A stretch of 64,000 nt of DNA from the IMG/VR virus record IMGVR_UViG_3300043418_000072, positions 124,001-188,000 of that record; one strand, written 5' to 3'. Every line of letters starts with the position of its first letter. Position 1 is the stretch's first letter. The position numbers and the translations under genes are program-made. Origin of the DNA: a virus. Shown here piece by piece: positions 15,677 through 24,824 of this stretch. The notes beneath the pieces were generated by a model, which saw nothing but the letters and a program-made list of their open reading frames with translations, did no database searches and had not been told where the DNA came from.

Positions 15677-16105
15677 TTATTGCTCTGCCCAGTTCTCTCT
15701 AGTTTTCTTCTCACCTGATACCGCAGTCGAAATAGTATCATCGGCGGTGGGTTCTTCGTCTTGTACAAAGATAATGCACTTGGGATCAACACGACGAACG
15801 GTAAACTCGTTACCGTCAATGTCGATCTCAAGTCCGCGTGTCCAGCGCCCGTGTTCAACGTAAACCCATTGTCCAACTTTAACGTCAACTTGGTCAGGTC
15901 CTACTTTGTATACTTTGCCCCAACGAGGGCGAATACCTTCGCTCTTGCCGTCATCATTGAGCATCCAAATTCCGCTTGACAATCTACGTCCTGCGAAATC
16001 CATATCAGTTACAATAACGTGATCGTGGATAGCACGGATGCCAGGCACTTGGTTAGTGGCAGCTAATTTGCCAGTGCGTTCAAATAACTTTTCCTCTCTT
16101 GCCAT
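15677..16105 (-). CDS. 31: gp31-like GroES co-chaperonin
   Basis: 142 aa. IRAIHDHVIVTDMDFAGRRL is the GroES-type first strand (DRVLV...) and VYKVGPDQVDVKVGQWVYVE matches the G.V...G....VK.GD.V segment. The mobile-loop region RRLSSGIWMLNDDGK is longer than in bacterial GroES, and the protein is longer (about 95 aa in GroES), as in T4 gp31, which replaces GroES during capsid protein folding. A second, GroES-sized gene is at 49981. Confidence 0.75.
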   Translation of the reverse strand: MAREEKLFERTGKLAATNQVPGIRAIHDHVIVTDMDFAGRRLSSGIWMLNDDGKSEGIRPRWGKVYKVGPDQVDVKVGQWVYVEHGRWTRGLEIDIDGNEFTVRRVDPKCIIFVQDEEPTADDTISTAVSGEKKTRENWAEQ

Positions 16106-16107
16106 AA

Positions 16108-16497
16108 TTAGATCCGTGATGGTCCTGTCTTCTTAGCAACAGAGTCAGCTAAACTGCCACGAAGCTTTGGTGCTTCAATTGGTGCAGCATCTTGCTCGTC
16201 GATGAGCGGATCAGCTGATTGCACTGGTGCTGGTGGTGTAGGGGTAACTACAGGCTTGTTTTCAATTACGCCACTGCCTGGTGCCATTGCCACTGGGGCT
16301 CCTACTACAGGTGTGTGCAAATTGTAATATTGATTTACCGCCTGTTGGCGCGAACCTTCTGGAACGCCACCGGGGCCTAACTGATCTCCGCGGGCATTCA
16401 CTTTCATGTTACCTACTGCAATAACGTCCTCGTTAGATAGACGTACATTGTCGATGGAGATTTGTTTTCCTTGGGCAGTTGTATAGACTTTTTTCAT
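16108..16497 (-). CDS. proline-rich hypothetical protein
   Basis: 129 aa. Ordered start (MKKVYTTAQGKQISIDNVRL), then a disordered alanine/proline-rich linker (VVTPTPPAPVQSADP) and a short conserved-looking end (LRGSLADSVAKKTGPSRI). Two bases separate it from the gp31-like gene. Not recognised. Confidence 0.67.
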   Translation of the reverse strand: MKKVYTTAQGKQISIDNVRLSNEDVIAVGNMKVNARGDQLGPGGVPEGSRQQAVNQYYNLHTPVVGAPVAMAPGSGVIENKPVVTPTPPAPVQSADPLIDEQDAAPIEAPKLRGSLADSVAKKTGPSRI

Positions 16498-16506
16498 TTG
16501 TTTTCC

Positions 16507-17022
16507 TTATCTTAAAAATTCAGAGATATCTAAATCATAATAGATGCTGTTAACTTTGTGTACTCCTAACAAGTATAACACATAGCTAGCTACACTACTA
16601 CCTCGACCTAGTCCCCAAACTATATTATTTTTTCGAAACGTATCGACCATGTATTTTAGATATCGGAGTAGGTTGAATAAGTCCCTGTCTTGGTATAACA
16701 GTAACTCTTCGCCTACTCGTTGTAGCTCTTCTTGAGACTTACATTGGTCTAATAGACATTGGGCTATGTCTAACGTTTGATATTCCTCTGGCATGTGCCA
16801 GTGGCTTTGCATCATTTGATCAAACTCTTCGGGATTCATATCCAGCGGAGTGTACGTGGTCAACATTGGCATGTCAGCATAAAACACCTTCTCAACACAT
16901 TTATTGTATTGGTCAGTATCAGTTACGAAGAACTTGCTGATGTCTAATCCCGGATTAGAATACAACAATTCTGCTAACTCGTTTGATGTTGTGTACGCTC
17001 TGCCAAATTGATCGTAGTTCAT
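16507..17022 (-). CDS. DNA polymerase III alpha-like fragment
   Basis: 171 aa. The C-terminal segment WGLGRGSSVASYVLYLLGVH, followed by YYDLDISEFLR, strongly resembles the GPGRGS...SLV.Y.LGIT..DP..Y.L.FERFL region of bacterial DnaE. The catalytic aspartates of a full PolIII alpha are absent and the protein is less than a sixth of its length, so it is not a polymerase. It may be a repurposed domain that binds the clamp or host replisome; this is inference. Confidence 0.62.
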   Translation of the reverse strand: MNYDQFGRAYTTSNELAELLYSNPGLDISKFFVTDTDQYNKCVEKVFYADMPMLTTYTPLDMNPEEFDQMMQSHWHMPEEYQTLDIAQCLLDQCKSQEELQRVGEELLLYQDRDLFNLLRYLKYMVDTFRKNNIVWGLGRGSSVASYVLYLLGVHKVNSIYYDLDISEFLR

Positions 17023-17264
17023 GAAATATCAATGATGCCTTTGTAGCCTTTGCCACCCTCAAGACGTTTTTCCATTTCTTCCATTTGCTTACGACCGCGT
17101 TCGCTAATTTCATTTTGGTAATGGTCCATCATCATTTGGATTTGTGGCATAATGCTTTGTGGGCCAGAACGCCACGCTTGGTTGTATCGTTTTTGTAAGT
17201 CAGTGTACTTTTGAAGTAGTTCATCTTGACTTAACTTTGATAAGTCTGGGGCTAGTGGGTGCAT
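17019..17264 (-). CDS. small hypothetical helical protein
   Basis: 81 aa, mostly helical and charged (LQKRYNQAWRSGPQSIMPQ, GRKQMEEMEKRLEGG). No family recognised. Coupled by ATGA to the DnaE-like gene. Confidence 0.66.
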   Translation of the reverse strand: MHPLAPDLSKLSQDELLQKYTDLQKRYNQAWRSGPQSIMPQIQMMMDHYQNEISERGRKQMEEMEKRLEGGKGYKGIIDIS

Positions 17265-17273
17265 ATTGCTTCC

Positions 17274-17687
17274 TTAAAGGTCGCCGTCTTTTCGATTTTC
17301 ACTGTAATGAGCATCAAAGCTACCACCGGGGTAACGGCTCTCTAACTTATTTACGTTTTCTTGAATCACGTCGTTAGGATCTAGGTTCAAAGCGCGGCAA
17401 GCGTTGACCCAATACCACATTACATCCCCTAATTCACGTTTCATGTGATGGATGTTTTCTTCAGTAAGTGGTTTACCTTGGAACAGAATCTTCTTTGGGA
17501 TTTCGATAAACTCGCCGCTTTCTGCTGCAAGTCCGAAACATGCTGTCATTAGCAAGCTGATGTTTACGTTTGTGGTATCGCGAAGCTCACTCACTCGTTG
17601 CTGCAAGTGATCGTAGTTATTTGATTCTTTGCTGGTTACAGCATTTACAAATTGTGTGTATTTGTTTAGATCGATATGATTGGTCAT
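17274..17687 (-). CDS. mazG: MazG-like nucleotide pyrophosphohydrolase
   Basis: 137 aa all-alpha NTP-PPase. The metal-binding pattern E-x-x-E...E-x-x-D is visible as LAAESGEFIEIPKK and MKRELGDVMWYWVN. In phages MazG-type enzymes hydrolyse (d)NTPs or ppGpp-related nucleotides and are common in aquatic T4-like viruses. First gene after the promoter at 17708-17736. Confidence 0.83.
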   Translation of the reverse strand: MTNHIDLNKYTQFVNAVTSKESNNYDHLQQRVSELRDTTNVNISLLMTACFGLAAESGEFIEIPKKILFQGKPLTEENIHHMKRELGDVMWYWVNACRALNLDPNDVIQENVNKLESRYPGGSFDAHYSENRKDGDL

Positions 17688-17707
17688 GAAAAACTCCTAG
17701 TTAAGCT

Positions 17708-17736
17708 AGTATAAACTAACTTAATCTAGGAGTCAA
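17708..17736 (-). promoter_or_regulatory. sigma70-type promoter
   Basis: Minus strand TTGACT, 17-base spacer, TATACT, upstream of mazG. The spacer and -10 fall in an imperfect palindrome (CTAGATTAAG...CTTAACTAG) that could be an operator. Confidence 0.8.
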
Positions 17737-17751
17737 ACTTTATGGTATTAA

Positions 17752-18954
17752 TTACCAGGTAGTCAATGCACTACGCTTCCAAGTATTGGTTGCAGTGCAT
17801 ACATAGATATAGCCGGTGTCGTATGCAATCTGCCCTTTTACGCCTGCGCTTGATGCAGTGGACGGAGCAGTGCCGGTAGCAACAATTAGGTTAGCAACTG
17901 AAGTAGTTACACCGACTGTAAATGTACCGCTGTTTAGAGTGTTACCATGGAAACGAGCAACTTCGGCATTAGCAAAGAAGCTACCAGATGCAATAACAAC
18001 GTCGTTATATGAACCAGCATTGCTGGTACCTAATACCAAGTTACCACCAAAGCTGCTGCTTTCTGGTTTGGTAATCAAGTAACCGTCGTTTTTCTTAGTG
18101 ATAGTATAGTTACTGTCGGAGAAGTTATTGCCAGTGAATCCCATGTCAACCCAACCACCGGCGTCGCTGCCTGCAGAGCTATATGCTGCAAAGTCTGCGC
18201 TACCAGTATTGGTGTTGTTGAACAATGCAACTTGTGCATAGTTAACACCTGCATCAACAGCAACAATAGTTGGGGTAATTAGTGTGCGAGTAGTTGCATC
18301 TGGACCAATATATAGGTTTTGTGAGCTAATAACAACGTTACCAGTAACAGTTAAGTTACCGTGTACTTTGTTGGCATCACGAGTCATGTCAATAACAAAG
18401 TAGCTGGCACCGTTATCGCTGCTGATAAACTCATACAAGTAATCGCCGGTAGCATCAAACGTAATAACGTTAGCAACATCGCCTGCAATTTCGCTTGGGA
18501 AACCTAGAGTAGCTTGCACTGGTAATGTTAGAGTGTATGCAGTACTAGTAACGCTAACCCAAAGGATTAATCGTCCCATAACACCAGTTGCTGGCCAGTT
18601 ATTGAAACCAACTGTTAAGCTACCACCAGTGGTAATACGTTGGTAGTTACCTTGGTTATAGTCTACAGTTTGGCTACCTAGCAAGGAACCGTTGTTGTAA
18701 AATGTTTCGCTAAATGCAGTTAACTGAGCATGGTTCAGGGTAGTACCACTTGCGCTCAAATCATTGCTTAGGGTTGTGTTGTTTAGTGCAGATTTTAGCA
18801 ATACTTTAGATTGCAGATCTTCTAATTCGCTTTTAACGAAAGCAAAGTTATTGCGAGTATTGGTAAAATTATCGCGAAAACCTTGACTGTCGTTATCTTG
18901 GCCGGCTACGGGATACGTACCGTCAATGTTAAATGGATTAACTTGGCTTGTCAT
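17752..18954 (-). CDS. fibre/structural protein
   Basis: 400 aa, serine/threonine/asparagine-rich and beta-rich. N-terminus MTSQVNPFNIDGTYPVAGQD, with FRDNFTNTRNNFAFVKSELE resembling the N-terminal region of other phage fibres (compare the FTTVNSNFSNIDAR of 21389-23677). The C-terminus AGVKGQIAYDTGYIYVCTAT is a fibre-tip-like module with an aromatic end (WKRSALTTW). Third of three consecutive structural genes with 1-bp or no gaps. Confidence 0.78.
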   Translation of the reverse strand: MTSQVNPFNIDGTYPVAGQDNDSQGFRDNFTNTRNNFAFVKSELEDLQSKVLLKSALNNTTLSNDLSASGTTLNHAQLTAFSETFYNNGSLLGSQTVDYNQGNYQRITTGGSLTVGFNNWPATGVMGRLILWVSVTSTAYTLTLPVQATLGFPSEIAGDVANVITFDATGDYLYEFISSDNGASYFVIDMTRDANKVHGNLTVTGNVVISSQNLYIGPDATTRTLITPTIVAVDAGVNYAQVALFNNTNTGSADFAAYSSAGSDAGGWVDMGFTGNNFSDSNYTITKKNDGYLITKPESSSFGGNLVLGTSNAGSYNDVVIASGSFFANAEVARFHGNTLNSGTFTVGVTTSVANLIVATGTAPSTASSAGVKGQIAYDTGYIYVCTATNTWKRSALTTW

Positions 18955-21389
18955 TATTTAAAAACTCCGTGTTGTGTGAACATAATATATTTATCGCCGG
19001 ATTCCGGTTCGGCGTAATTGTCTCTACTGCTATAGAATCTAGTATCGTTGCCATCGAAAATGGTACGTACTGCGCTAAATCCACTAAAATCAAACGTAGT
19101 TTCTGCACTTGGGATAAATGCGTTAGTGGCAGTGTTGTAGTTGCTGATCATACCAGCATCAATTTGATAACGATCTGCAATAAATTGGATGTTATTAAAT
19201 GTAATTTGGTTGTTGTTTAGGCGATACGCAATTAACTTAGATGCGCCGGGTACAGTGTATGCTAGCACCACTGATCTAGTTAATCCTAATACTCGCCCAT
19301 CTTCTTGCGGGCTAGTCATCCAGTCTGGTAATGCGCCTCGATTGCTATAACCAACCCCATTTGCCAATCTATAAGTCATATTGCTAAAACTATTAGGGTA
19401 GACTGTGTGGTATATGTTGTTGTAATAATGACTAATTGCTGGCTCTTGGCTAATTGCTGCGCCAGCATTAGTGTCTTCAATTTCGATGTATACAACTTCG
19501 TACTTGGTGTTAAACTTTGCATCAACTGCTCTAGCAGTTTTAATCTTACCAAAGTTAATTTTCTTATTGTAATGGTTATGCTGGATAGCATTAGCAAAAG
19601 TGCTTAGATCGCTTGCAGTTAGGCCTGGTACAAAAAGCATTTTAATGTCTTTAGCCTTGCCGAACCATGGATCCATTGGGCGATAAATTAGTTCGTCTGG
19701 GAAAATGTCGGTATTGCTAATGATACTATCAAACGTGCGGCGTTGGTCGATGCTTGGCAATGCCTTTAGATACACGTTTTCGTATGGAGCTCGGTTGTAG
19801 TTGTTAACTGCAATCGTAAACTCTTTAGTCGCTGATGCAGTTTGGTCAGCAGTTACGGCATTTACAGTAAACTTAAAGGTGCTGTCAAACGTAGTTTTAT
19901 TCTTATCAATTGAAGTGGTACTACTTAGACTAGTTGTTCGTGTAATTACTTCGACGCTGTGGATTAAATCCACGAATGTGATTTGTGTACCTTCAGTGAC
20001 ATAAATGGCCGGTTGAATCTCTACTGTATGCGCATCAATTAATTGAGTGACAGTACATCCGCTAGCAACGCCCGGACCTTCAACAGTCATGCCAACTACA
20101 ATAGCAGTGGCATCTTCGACTGATATCTTGCTACTGTGACCATCAATGCCAAAGTATTGGAAGGTTGCACGGCCGATGATCTCGCCGGTGTCCAGCATTT
20201 TTAGACCTTGCGGTAGTCGATCACTTGGTAAGTCTAACTTAGTGTACTTGATGTCTTTACCTAAGTTACTGATTGCAGAAATTTTAAACTCACTCGTAGT
20301 ACCATTGATGATACTACCTAGTGTACTTGGGCTTGCCCATGTGATGTAGTTGCTGGAATCTCTAACGGTGGTAATGTTAACCTGCACAGGAACGCTAACA
20401 TACGTAGGTTTGTCTCGTTTGTATGCAGTTACATTAAATGTATATGTCTTTTGTTCTTCAGTTTGAATTGGAATCGTGCCAGACACCCATCCGGTTACAC
20501 TACTAATTGTTAAACCGTTTGGTAATCCTGCGTTAGCTGACCAATACACCACGTCGTCTTCTGGATCAATGGCATCAAACTTAAAACTAAACTTGCTGCC
20601 CTCTTCTAGAACTGGGATATTTGATGGATCAGTAATAATAACCGGAACATACTTGTTATCAGCATCAACTGATAGTGAAGTGTTGTTGATAATGGTGATA
20701 TTGTTGTCAGCAGTATAATTACCCTTACTTACAATAGCAATAGTAACAGGTACAGTATCGTATGAGTACCCATCTGTTACTTGAATTTCAAAACTGTAAA
20801 CCTTGTCCTTGCTACCAGCACTAAAGTCGAACGGGAAAGAGTCATCTGCTTCGACGCCGTAACCTGCGGTACCGCTAGTGGTGTCAATTAGTCGTGCAAT
20901 GTGCCCTTCAAGTAAACCAGTCTGGCTTAGAGTAATTGGTTGCCCTGTTCTAATATCAATTGGCAGGGATCCGCTGATAACAGTCCACGTTAGCTTTGCG
21001 CCTGGATTATCTGTTACCGCTTGGAATTGGTAGGAAATAAGTTTGCCATCGTCAAACGCACCAAGGCTTAGACTACGTGGCTCGATGGTTAATACACTTT
21101 GGTTAGTGATTACCAAGCTAAATGTTCTATCAGCAATATTTCCGCTAGTGTTAGCAGCTCTAATAGAGAACACGTAGGTTGCAGAATTTCCGCTAACAGT
21201 TCCGGTAATAGTTGGTACACCCTTAACTACACCGTCAGCTGTGACATACATACCCGGAGGCATAGAGCCTGACAGGTGTATGTATGTTAATGGCCCAGTA
21301 TTGAGATCAGTTGCACTTAGCACGATCTCATTGAAATCGAGCTCTTTAAGAGTACCTAGTCGACCAGCTGGTGTGTTCCAAACAATCAT
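18954..21389 (-). CDS. large structural protein with Ig/cadherin-like repeats
   Basis: 811 aa. Repeated He_PIG-type units are visible: GPLTYIHLSGSMPPGMYVTA, AKLTWTVISGSLPIDIRTGQ and VVYWSANAGLPNGLTISSVT, each followed by a G.I.G.. strand and a YTF.V.A strand. Such putative Ig domains are common in phage baseplate/fibre proteins that contact carbohydrate. TAATG coupled to the gene upstream. Confidence 0.8.
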   Translation of the reverse strand: MIVWNTPAGRLGTLKELDFNEIVLSATDLNTGPLTYIHLSGSMPPGMYVTADGVVKGVPTITGTVSGNSATYVFSIRAANTSGNIADRTFSLVITNQSVLTIEPRSLSLGAFDDGKLISYQFQAVTDNPGAKLTWTVISGSLPIDIRTGQPITLSQTGLLEGHIARLIDTTSGTAGYGVEADDSFPFDFSAGSKDKVYSFEIQVTDGYSYDTVPVTIAIVSKGNYTADNNITIINNTSLSVDADNKYVPVIITDPSNIPVLEEGSKFSFKFDAIDPEDDVVYWSANAGLPNGLTISSVTGWVSGTIPIQTEEQKTYTFNVTAYKRDKPTYVSVPVQVNITTVRDSSNYITWASPSTLGSIINGTTSEFKISAISNLGKDIKYTKLDLPSDRLPQGLKMLDTGEIIGRATFQYFGIDGHSSKISVEDATAIVVGMTVEGPGVASGCTVTQLIDAHTVEIQPAIYVTEGTQITFVDLIHSVEVITRTTSLSSTTSIDKNKTTFDSTFKFTVNAVTADQTASATKEFTIAVNNYNRAPYENVYLKALPSIDQRRTFDSIISNTDIFPDELIYRPMDPWFGKAKDIKMLFVPGLTASDLSTFANAIQHNHYNKKINFGKIKTARAVDAKFNTKYEVVYIEIEDTNAGAAISQEPAISHYYNNIYHTVYPNSFSNMTYRLANGVGYSNRGALPDWMTSPQEDGRVLGLTRSVVLAYTVPGASKLIAYRLNNNQITFNNIQFIADRYQIDAGMISNYNTATNAFIPSAETTFDFSGFSAVRTIFDGNDTRFYSSRDNYAEPESGDKYIMFTQHGVFK

Positions 21390-23677
21390 TATAGTATTAC
21401 CGCTTCAATTTGGCCAATGCCATCATTTTCTTTATTGTTAAGTGCCTTAGCAAATACCGCAGGACCATATGTCTTATCGTTACCAACACTTACTGCACAT
21501 CCCGGTGTGGTACTTGTAACAAGCAAATCACCTTTGGCGACCTTGCCAATTACATTAACTGGAATACGTCCACGCAATGCAATAGCAACACCATCTAGTT
21601 CAGCATTCATCAAGTAAGCTGGATCGGTTGTAACTGCACCAGCAACTCTAGAGTCTGCAAATTCAGTGGCAACGGTAACTTCTTGTGTGCCACCAAATAC
21701 TAACACAGTACCTGGAGCATAGTCGCTGTCGCTTGTGTACTTTTCTGCCAAGTCGGCGTATTTGGCTTGACTTGACACACCGTAGATATTGTTAAACCAT
21801 GCAGTTGGGCTACCTAAGTTAACAGTGGCGTTACCAGTAGGAACAATCGCTGCACTTACGTTAATGCCAGCAAATGTAGGAGCTGCGCTAGTACGGATAT
21901 CTTGTGGGGTAGCCAAGGTTACTGTGCTACCGCTTACGGTTGCAGTAACACCGCTGGTGCCAGCAAATGTTAATGATCCGTTAGCTGCACCTGTACCGCT
22001 TGTGCCTGTGAGTGGCAAGTTAATAACTTGTGCAGCAATCGATGTTGCACGTCCTTTGCTGTCCACAGTGACCACAGGATAGTATGTAAGGTTACCATAT
22101 GTACCAGCGGTTACACCAGTTGCAGTTAAACTAACACCTACGCTAGGTCCACTTGGGATGTTAGCAGTGATATCTGCGGTGTTAGCAATCGCAGTTGATA
22201 CAAATGGCGCACCGTTAGCAAAGCCAATATTATTAGCATACAGTCCGTTTGTGTATACGTTACCGCTTACACCAATGCCCCCGGCTACAATTACTGCACC
22301 AGTTGTTAAGTTTGCACTTGCTGTGGTGTTGTTAATTTGTAAACGAGTAAATGTACCAGATCCTGGGCCCTGGTCGCCAATACTGATAAAGTTACCAATA
22401 CTAGATCCGTACACACCAATTGGCGTGTTGTTGATACTACCACCTACATACAAGTTACCAGCAATACCAACACCACCCTTGACAACAAGAGCACCGGTAG
22501 TAATACCAACGCTGTTAGTTGTTGCGCCAGCAACAATGTTACCGCTTGCGTTTATAATACCAGTAGATGTAATGGTAGTAAATGCCCCTGTGTTAACAGT
22601 GCCGGTTCCAATCGGAGCGTTAACACTACCTGCGTATACTGCACCACTAATACCGGCACCACCATTGACTACTAAGGCACCAGTGGTTGTACCGGTGCTT
22701 GCAACTTGGCTATTGGCAAAGATATTACCACGAGCTTCTACCACAGCATTGAATAGAGTGTATCCAGGTACAGTACCACCAGTAAATGATGCGGCTGATG
22801 TAGCAACTGCGGACCCGTTAATATAAATGGTGTCAGAACCACTAAAATACAAACTACCAAGAACTGAGCCAGATACAGATAAGTTGGCTACGTTGGCTTG
22901 GGTACCATATACGTTACCTAAGAAGTTGGTTGCAGCGATATTACCAGCAGCCGCAATGCCACCTCGGGTCACAATAGCGCCAGTGGTGGTGTTAGTAGTT
23001 GCGGTGGTGTTAGTAACAAACAAGCTACCCACTTTGACGTTACCGTAAGTTCCGCTGAAAGTGTTGCCCGCCGACTCAATACCGTCTGCGTAAAACTCTA
23101 ATGCCTGGCTATCATTGGCCCAAACAAGGGCAGCATGTTTATCCGAAGTCTTGTAGTAGTGAAACTTTAAGCCAATATCCTTGCCGTCATCGAACGTCAA
23201 TGGGTCAAGGCCGGTGGTGTGCAAGTTAATCAAGCTATCTTGTACGGCTAAGTCTGCAGAACTAACAGTTACAGAGTTACCAAGGACAGTCAAGTTGCCA
23301 CCAATTACCACGTTTCTAGTGACTTGGATATCGTTGGTGACGTTTAGACTGTCTTGTACATAGGTGTTGCCAGTGGAAGTGATTCTACTAGCAACAAATG
23401 CGTTATTAACTGTTAAATTGGCAATTTGTGCATTGCCTGCAATGTTTGCGGTACTGTAAACTTCTAAGGTGTCGGTTACTGTTGGGCCAAGACTTGTTAA
23501 TAACAAGTTAGCTTGAATGTAAGTGCCGCTGTAAACAACGCCAAAATTACCAGTACTGATTCTGGCATCAATGTTGCTGAAGTTACTATTTACAGTAGTA
23601 AATGCTGTGCGAATTGCATCGCCTGTTCCGTCGTTTGCAACGGCGCCTGTGTTTACGAATCTTACGTCTGAACTCAT
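21389..23677 (-). CDS. long repetitive tail-fibre-like protein
   Basis: 762 aa. Starts MSSDVRFVNTGAVANDGTGD, then multiple near-repeats of TTGALVVNGGAGISGAVYAG type (seen at least five times), a threefold beta-helix-like pattern. The C-terminal 120 residues (AKYADLAEKYTSDSDYAPGT onward) resemble an intramolecular chaperone/peptidase G2-like end that is often cleaved after trimerisation. The nucleotide repeats make this a likely site for recombination. Confidence 0.8.
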   Translation of the reverse strand: MSSDVRFVNTGAVANDGTGDAIRTAFTTVNSNFSNIDARISTGNFGVVYSGTYIQANLLLTSLGPTVTDTLEVYSTANIAGNAQIANLTVNNAFVASRITSTGNTYVQDSLNVTNDIQVTRNVVIGGNLTVLGNSVTVSSADLAVQDSLINLHTTGLDPLTFDDGKDIGLKFHYYKTSDKHAALVWANDSQALEFYADGIESAGNTFSGTYGNVKVGSLFVTNTTATTNTTTGAIVTRGGIAAAGNIAATNFLGNVYGTQANVANLSVSGSVLGSLYFSGSDTIYINGSAVATSAASFTGGTVPGYTLFNAVVEARGNIFANSQVASTGTTTGALVVNGGAGISGAVYAGSVNAPIGTGTVNTGAFTTITSTGIINASGNIVAGATTNSVGITTGALVVKGGVGIAGNLYVGGSINNTPIGVYGSSIGNFISIGDQGPGSGTFTRLQINNTTASANLTTGAVIVAGGIGVSGNVYTNGLYANNIGFANGAPFVSTAIANTADITANIPSGPSVGVSLTATGVTAGTYGNLTYYPVVTVDSKGRATSIAAQVINLPLTGTSGTGAANGSLTFAGTSGVTATVSGSTVTLATPQDIRTSAAPTFAGINVSAAIVPTGNATVNLGSPTAWFNNIYGVSSQAKYADLAEKYTSDSDYAPGTVLVFGGTQEVTVATEFADSRVAGAVTTDPAYLMNAELDGVAIALRGRIPVNVIGKVAKGDLLVTSTTPGCAVSVGNDKTYGPAVFAKALNNKENDGIGQIEAVIL

Positions 23678-23695
23678 GTTGTGGTATCCATACTA

Positions 23696-23708
23696 TATGA
23701 GTATTTAC
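23696..23708 (-). promoter_or_regulatory. possible late promoter element
   Basis: Minus strand reads GGTAAATACTC about 20 bases before the fibre gene start, close to the T4 late box TATAAATA and to the element at 61953. Weak on its own. Confidence 0.35.
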
Positions 23709-23742
23709 CAAAACATGTACAACCCCAATATCGGGCTATATG

Positions 23743-24282
23743 TTACATACGTCTATTAATAGCGTCCCAGTCCATAATTCGCCAAATGCTGTCCAGGTAT
23801 TTTGCTTTGTTTGTGCTGTAGTCGTTGGTGTAGGCATGTTCCCACATATCAACTAACAGTGCAATGTCTGTGCGTTTAGTGTGATTACGTATAGTTTTAA
23901 TTGCGCCGCTCTTGCTTAGATAAATCCAGCCAGAGCCTTGCATCTTTAATGCTTCTTCTTTGAAGTTCTTTTTAAAATCCACAAATGATGTGTGGTGACG
24001 ATTGATTAGATCTAAGATATGCCCTTTAGGTGCAATAGAACGCGGGGCTCTGAACTGACTAAAGAATATACCATGTAGATAGGCCCCTGCTTCGTTGAAG
24101 CTTTTGTCGCCCTCGCCTTTGTTGTATCGATCTACGTAACCCTTGTATAGTTTCCCGTAATGTGTGTCAATAGTGGCGCTGCTCATAACTGGTGAGAGTG
24201 CAGTGTGACTGTAGGGCAGTTTGATCTGCTCTAATTCGGTTGGCGATTCTAATAGAGTTAAGGTATTACGGATGGAGTGCAT
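23743..24282 (-). CDS. sodA: Fe/Mn superoxide dismutase
   Basis: 179 aa. It follows the Fe/Mn-SOD plan: LPYSHTALSPVMSSATIDTH at the N-terminus (first metal His), AYLHGIFFSQFRAP (second His), GSGWIYLSKSGAIKT, and DMWEHAYTNDYSTNKAKYLD with the Asp and His ligands. All four metal ligands are present, so dismutation of superoxide is plausible. It is shorter than bacterial enzymes (about 195-205 aa). Three bases separate it from the IF-1 gene, so the two are co-transcribed. The rest of the tail, MDWDAINRR, is also typical. Confidence 0.88.
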   Translation of the reverse strand: MHSIRNTLTLLESPTELEQIKLPYSHTALSPVMSSATIDTHYGKLYKGYVDRYNKGEGDKSFNEAGAYLHGIFFSQFRAPRSIAPKGHILDLINRHHTSFVDFKKNFKEEALKMQGSGWIYLSKSGAIKTIRNHTKRTDIALLVDMWEHAYTNDYSTNKAKYLDSIWRIMDWDAINRRM

Positions 24283-24285
24283 TAC

Positions 24286-24507
24286 TTATTTATTGCGATA
24301 CACTACACGCCCACGATCCATGTCATATGGGCTCATTTCAATTTCTACGCTGTCGCCGAGCAAGATGCGAATATTGTTTTTGCGTAGTCTACCGCCAATG
24401 GTTGCGGTAATGGTATGCTTGTTTTCAAGCACAATTCTAAACATAGCGTTGGGTAGAACTTCTTCTACTTTACCGGCCATGCGAATAATGTCGTCTGATT
24501 TTGCCAT
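24286..24507 (-). CDS. infA: translation initiation factor IF-1
   Basis: 73 aa, near the exact size of bacterial IF-1 (72 aa). [20 protein letters not shown] and [20 protein letters not shown], then [20 protein letters not shown], match the S1/OB fold of IF-1 along its length (E.LPN..F.V.LENGH..L....G..R...I.I..GD.V.VE..PYD...G.I..R). IF-1 binds the ribosomal A site during initiation. Unusual in a phage. Confidence 0.93.
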   Translation of the reverse strand: MAKSDDIIRMAGKVEEVLPNAMFRIVLENKHTITATIGGRLRKNNIRILLGDSVEIEMSPYDMDRGRVVYRNK

Positions 24508-24548
24508 GGTGTTTTCTGCGTTATCCTTTCGTTATGTACGCTGTTTAC

Positions 24549-24824
24549 TTATGCCAAAGGTTTGGCAGTTAGTTTAATAAACATGAACTTTTTCATATGT
24601 TTTTCGCTGCTAGTAATATAACCCACTGGATAAACTGCCCGGCGATCCTTGACTACTTTAACCCCACCCCCAGGCCCTTGGCGCCATATTACATCACTGC
24701 ATTGAACTGCGTCATGGTATGATCTAGTAGCATACTTGTGATCCGGAGAATTAAACCAGTAAACTCCACGCGGGCGTCCGGGCCTATCCCAATTGACTTC
24801 GCAGTAATATTGATAATTAACCAC
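24549..24824 (-). CDS. hypothetical protein (about 91 aa)
   Basis: Starts at a GTG (24824) overlapping the upstream stop; the frame is open further but overlaps the neighbour. Begins VNYQYYCEVNWDRPGRPRG, beta- and aromatic-rich, with a basic helical end HMKKFMFIKLTAKPLA. No clear ribosome-binding site, so start is uncertain. Confidence 0.6.
   Translation of the reverse strand: MVNYQYYCEVNWDRPGRPRGVYWFNSPDHKYATRSYHDAVQCSDVIWRQGPGGGVKVVKDRRAVYPVGYITSSEKHMKKFMFIKLTAKPLA

Noticed and set aside
16507-17022. A real DNA polymerase III
   Set aside because: No catalytic aspartates, and only about 170 residues against more than 1,100.
21789-23048. Long open frames on the plus strand across the fibre gene
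   Set aside because: They follow from the repetitive, GC-balanced codons of the minus-strand fibre gene; no ribosome-binding sites, and they read as low-complexity V/L/P/T proteins.
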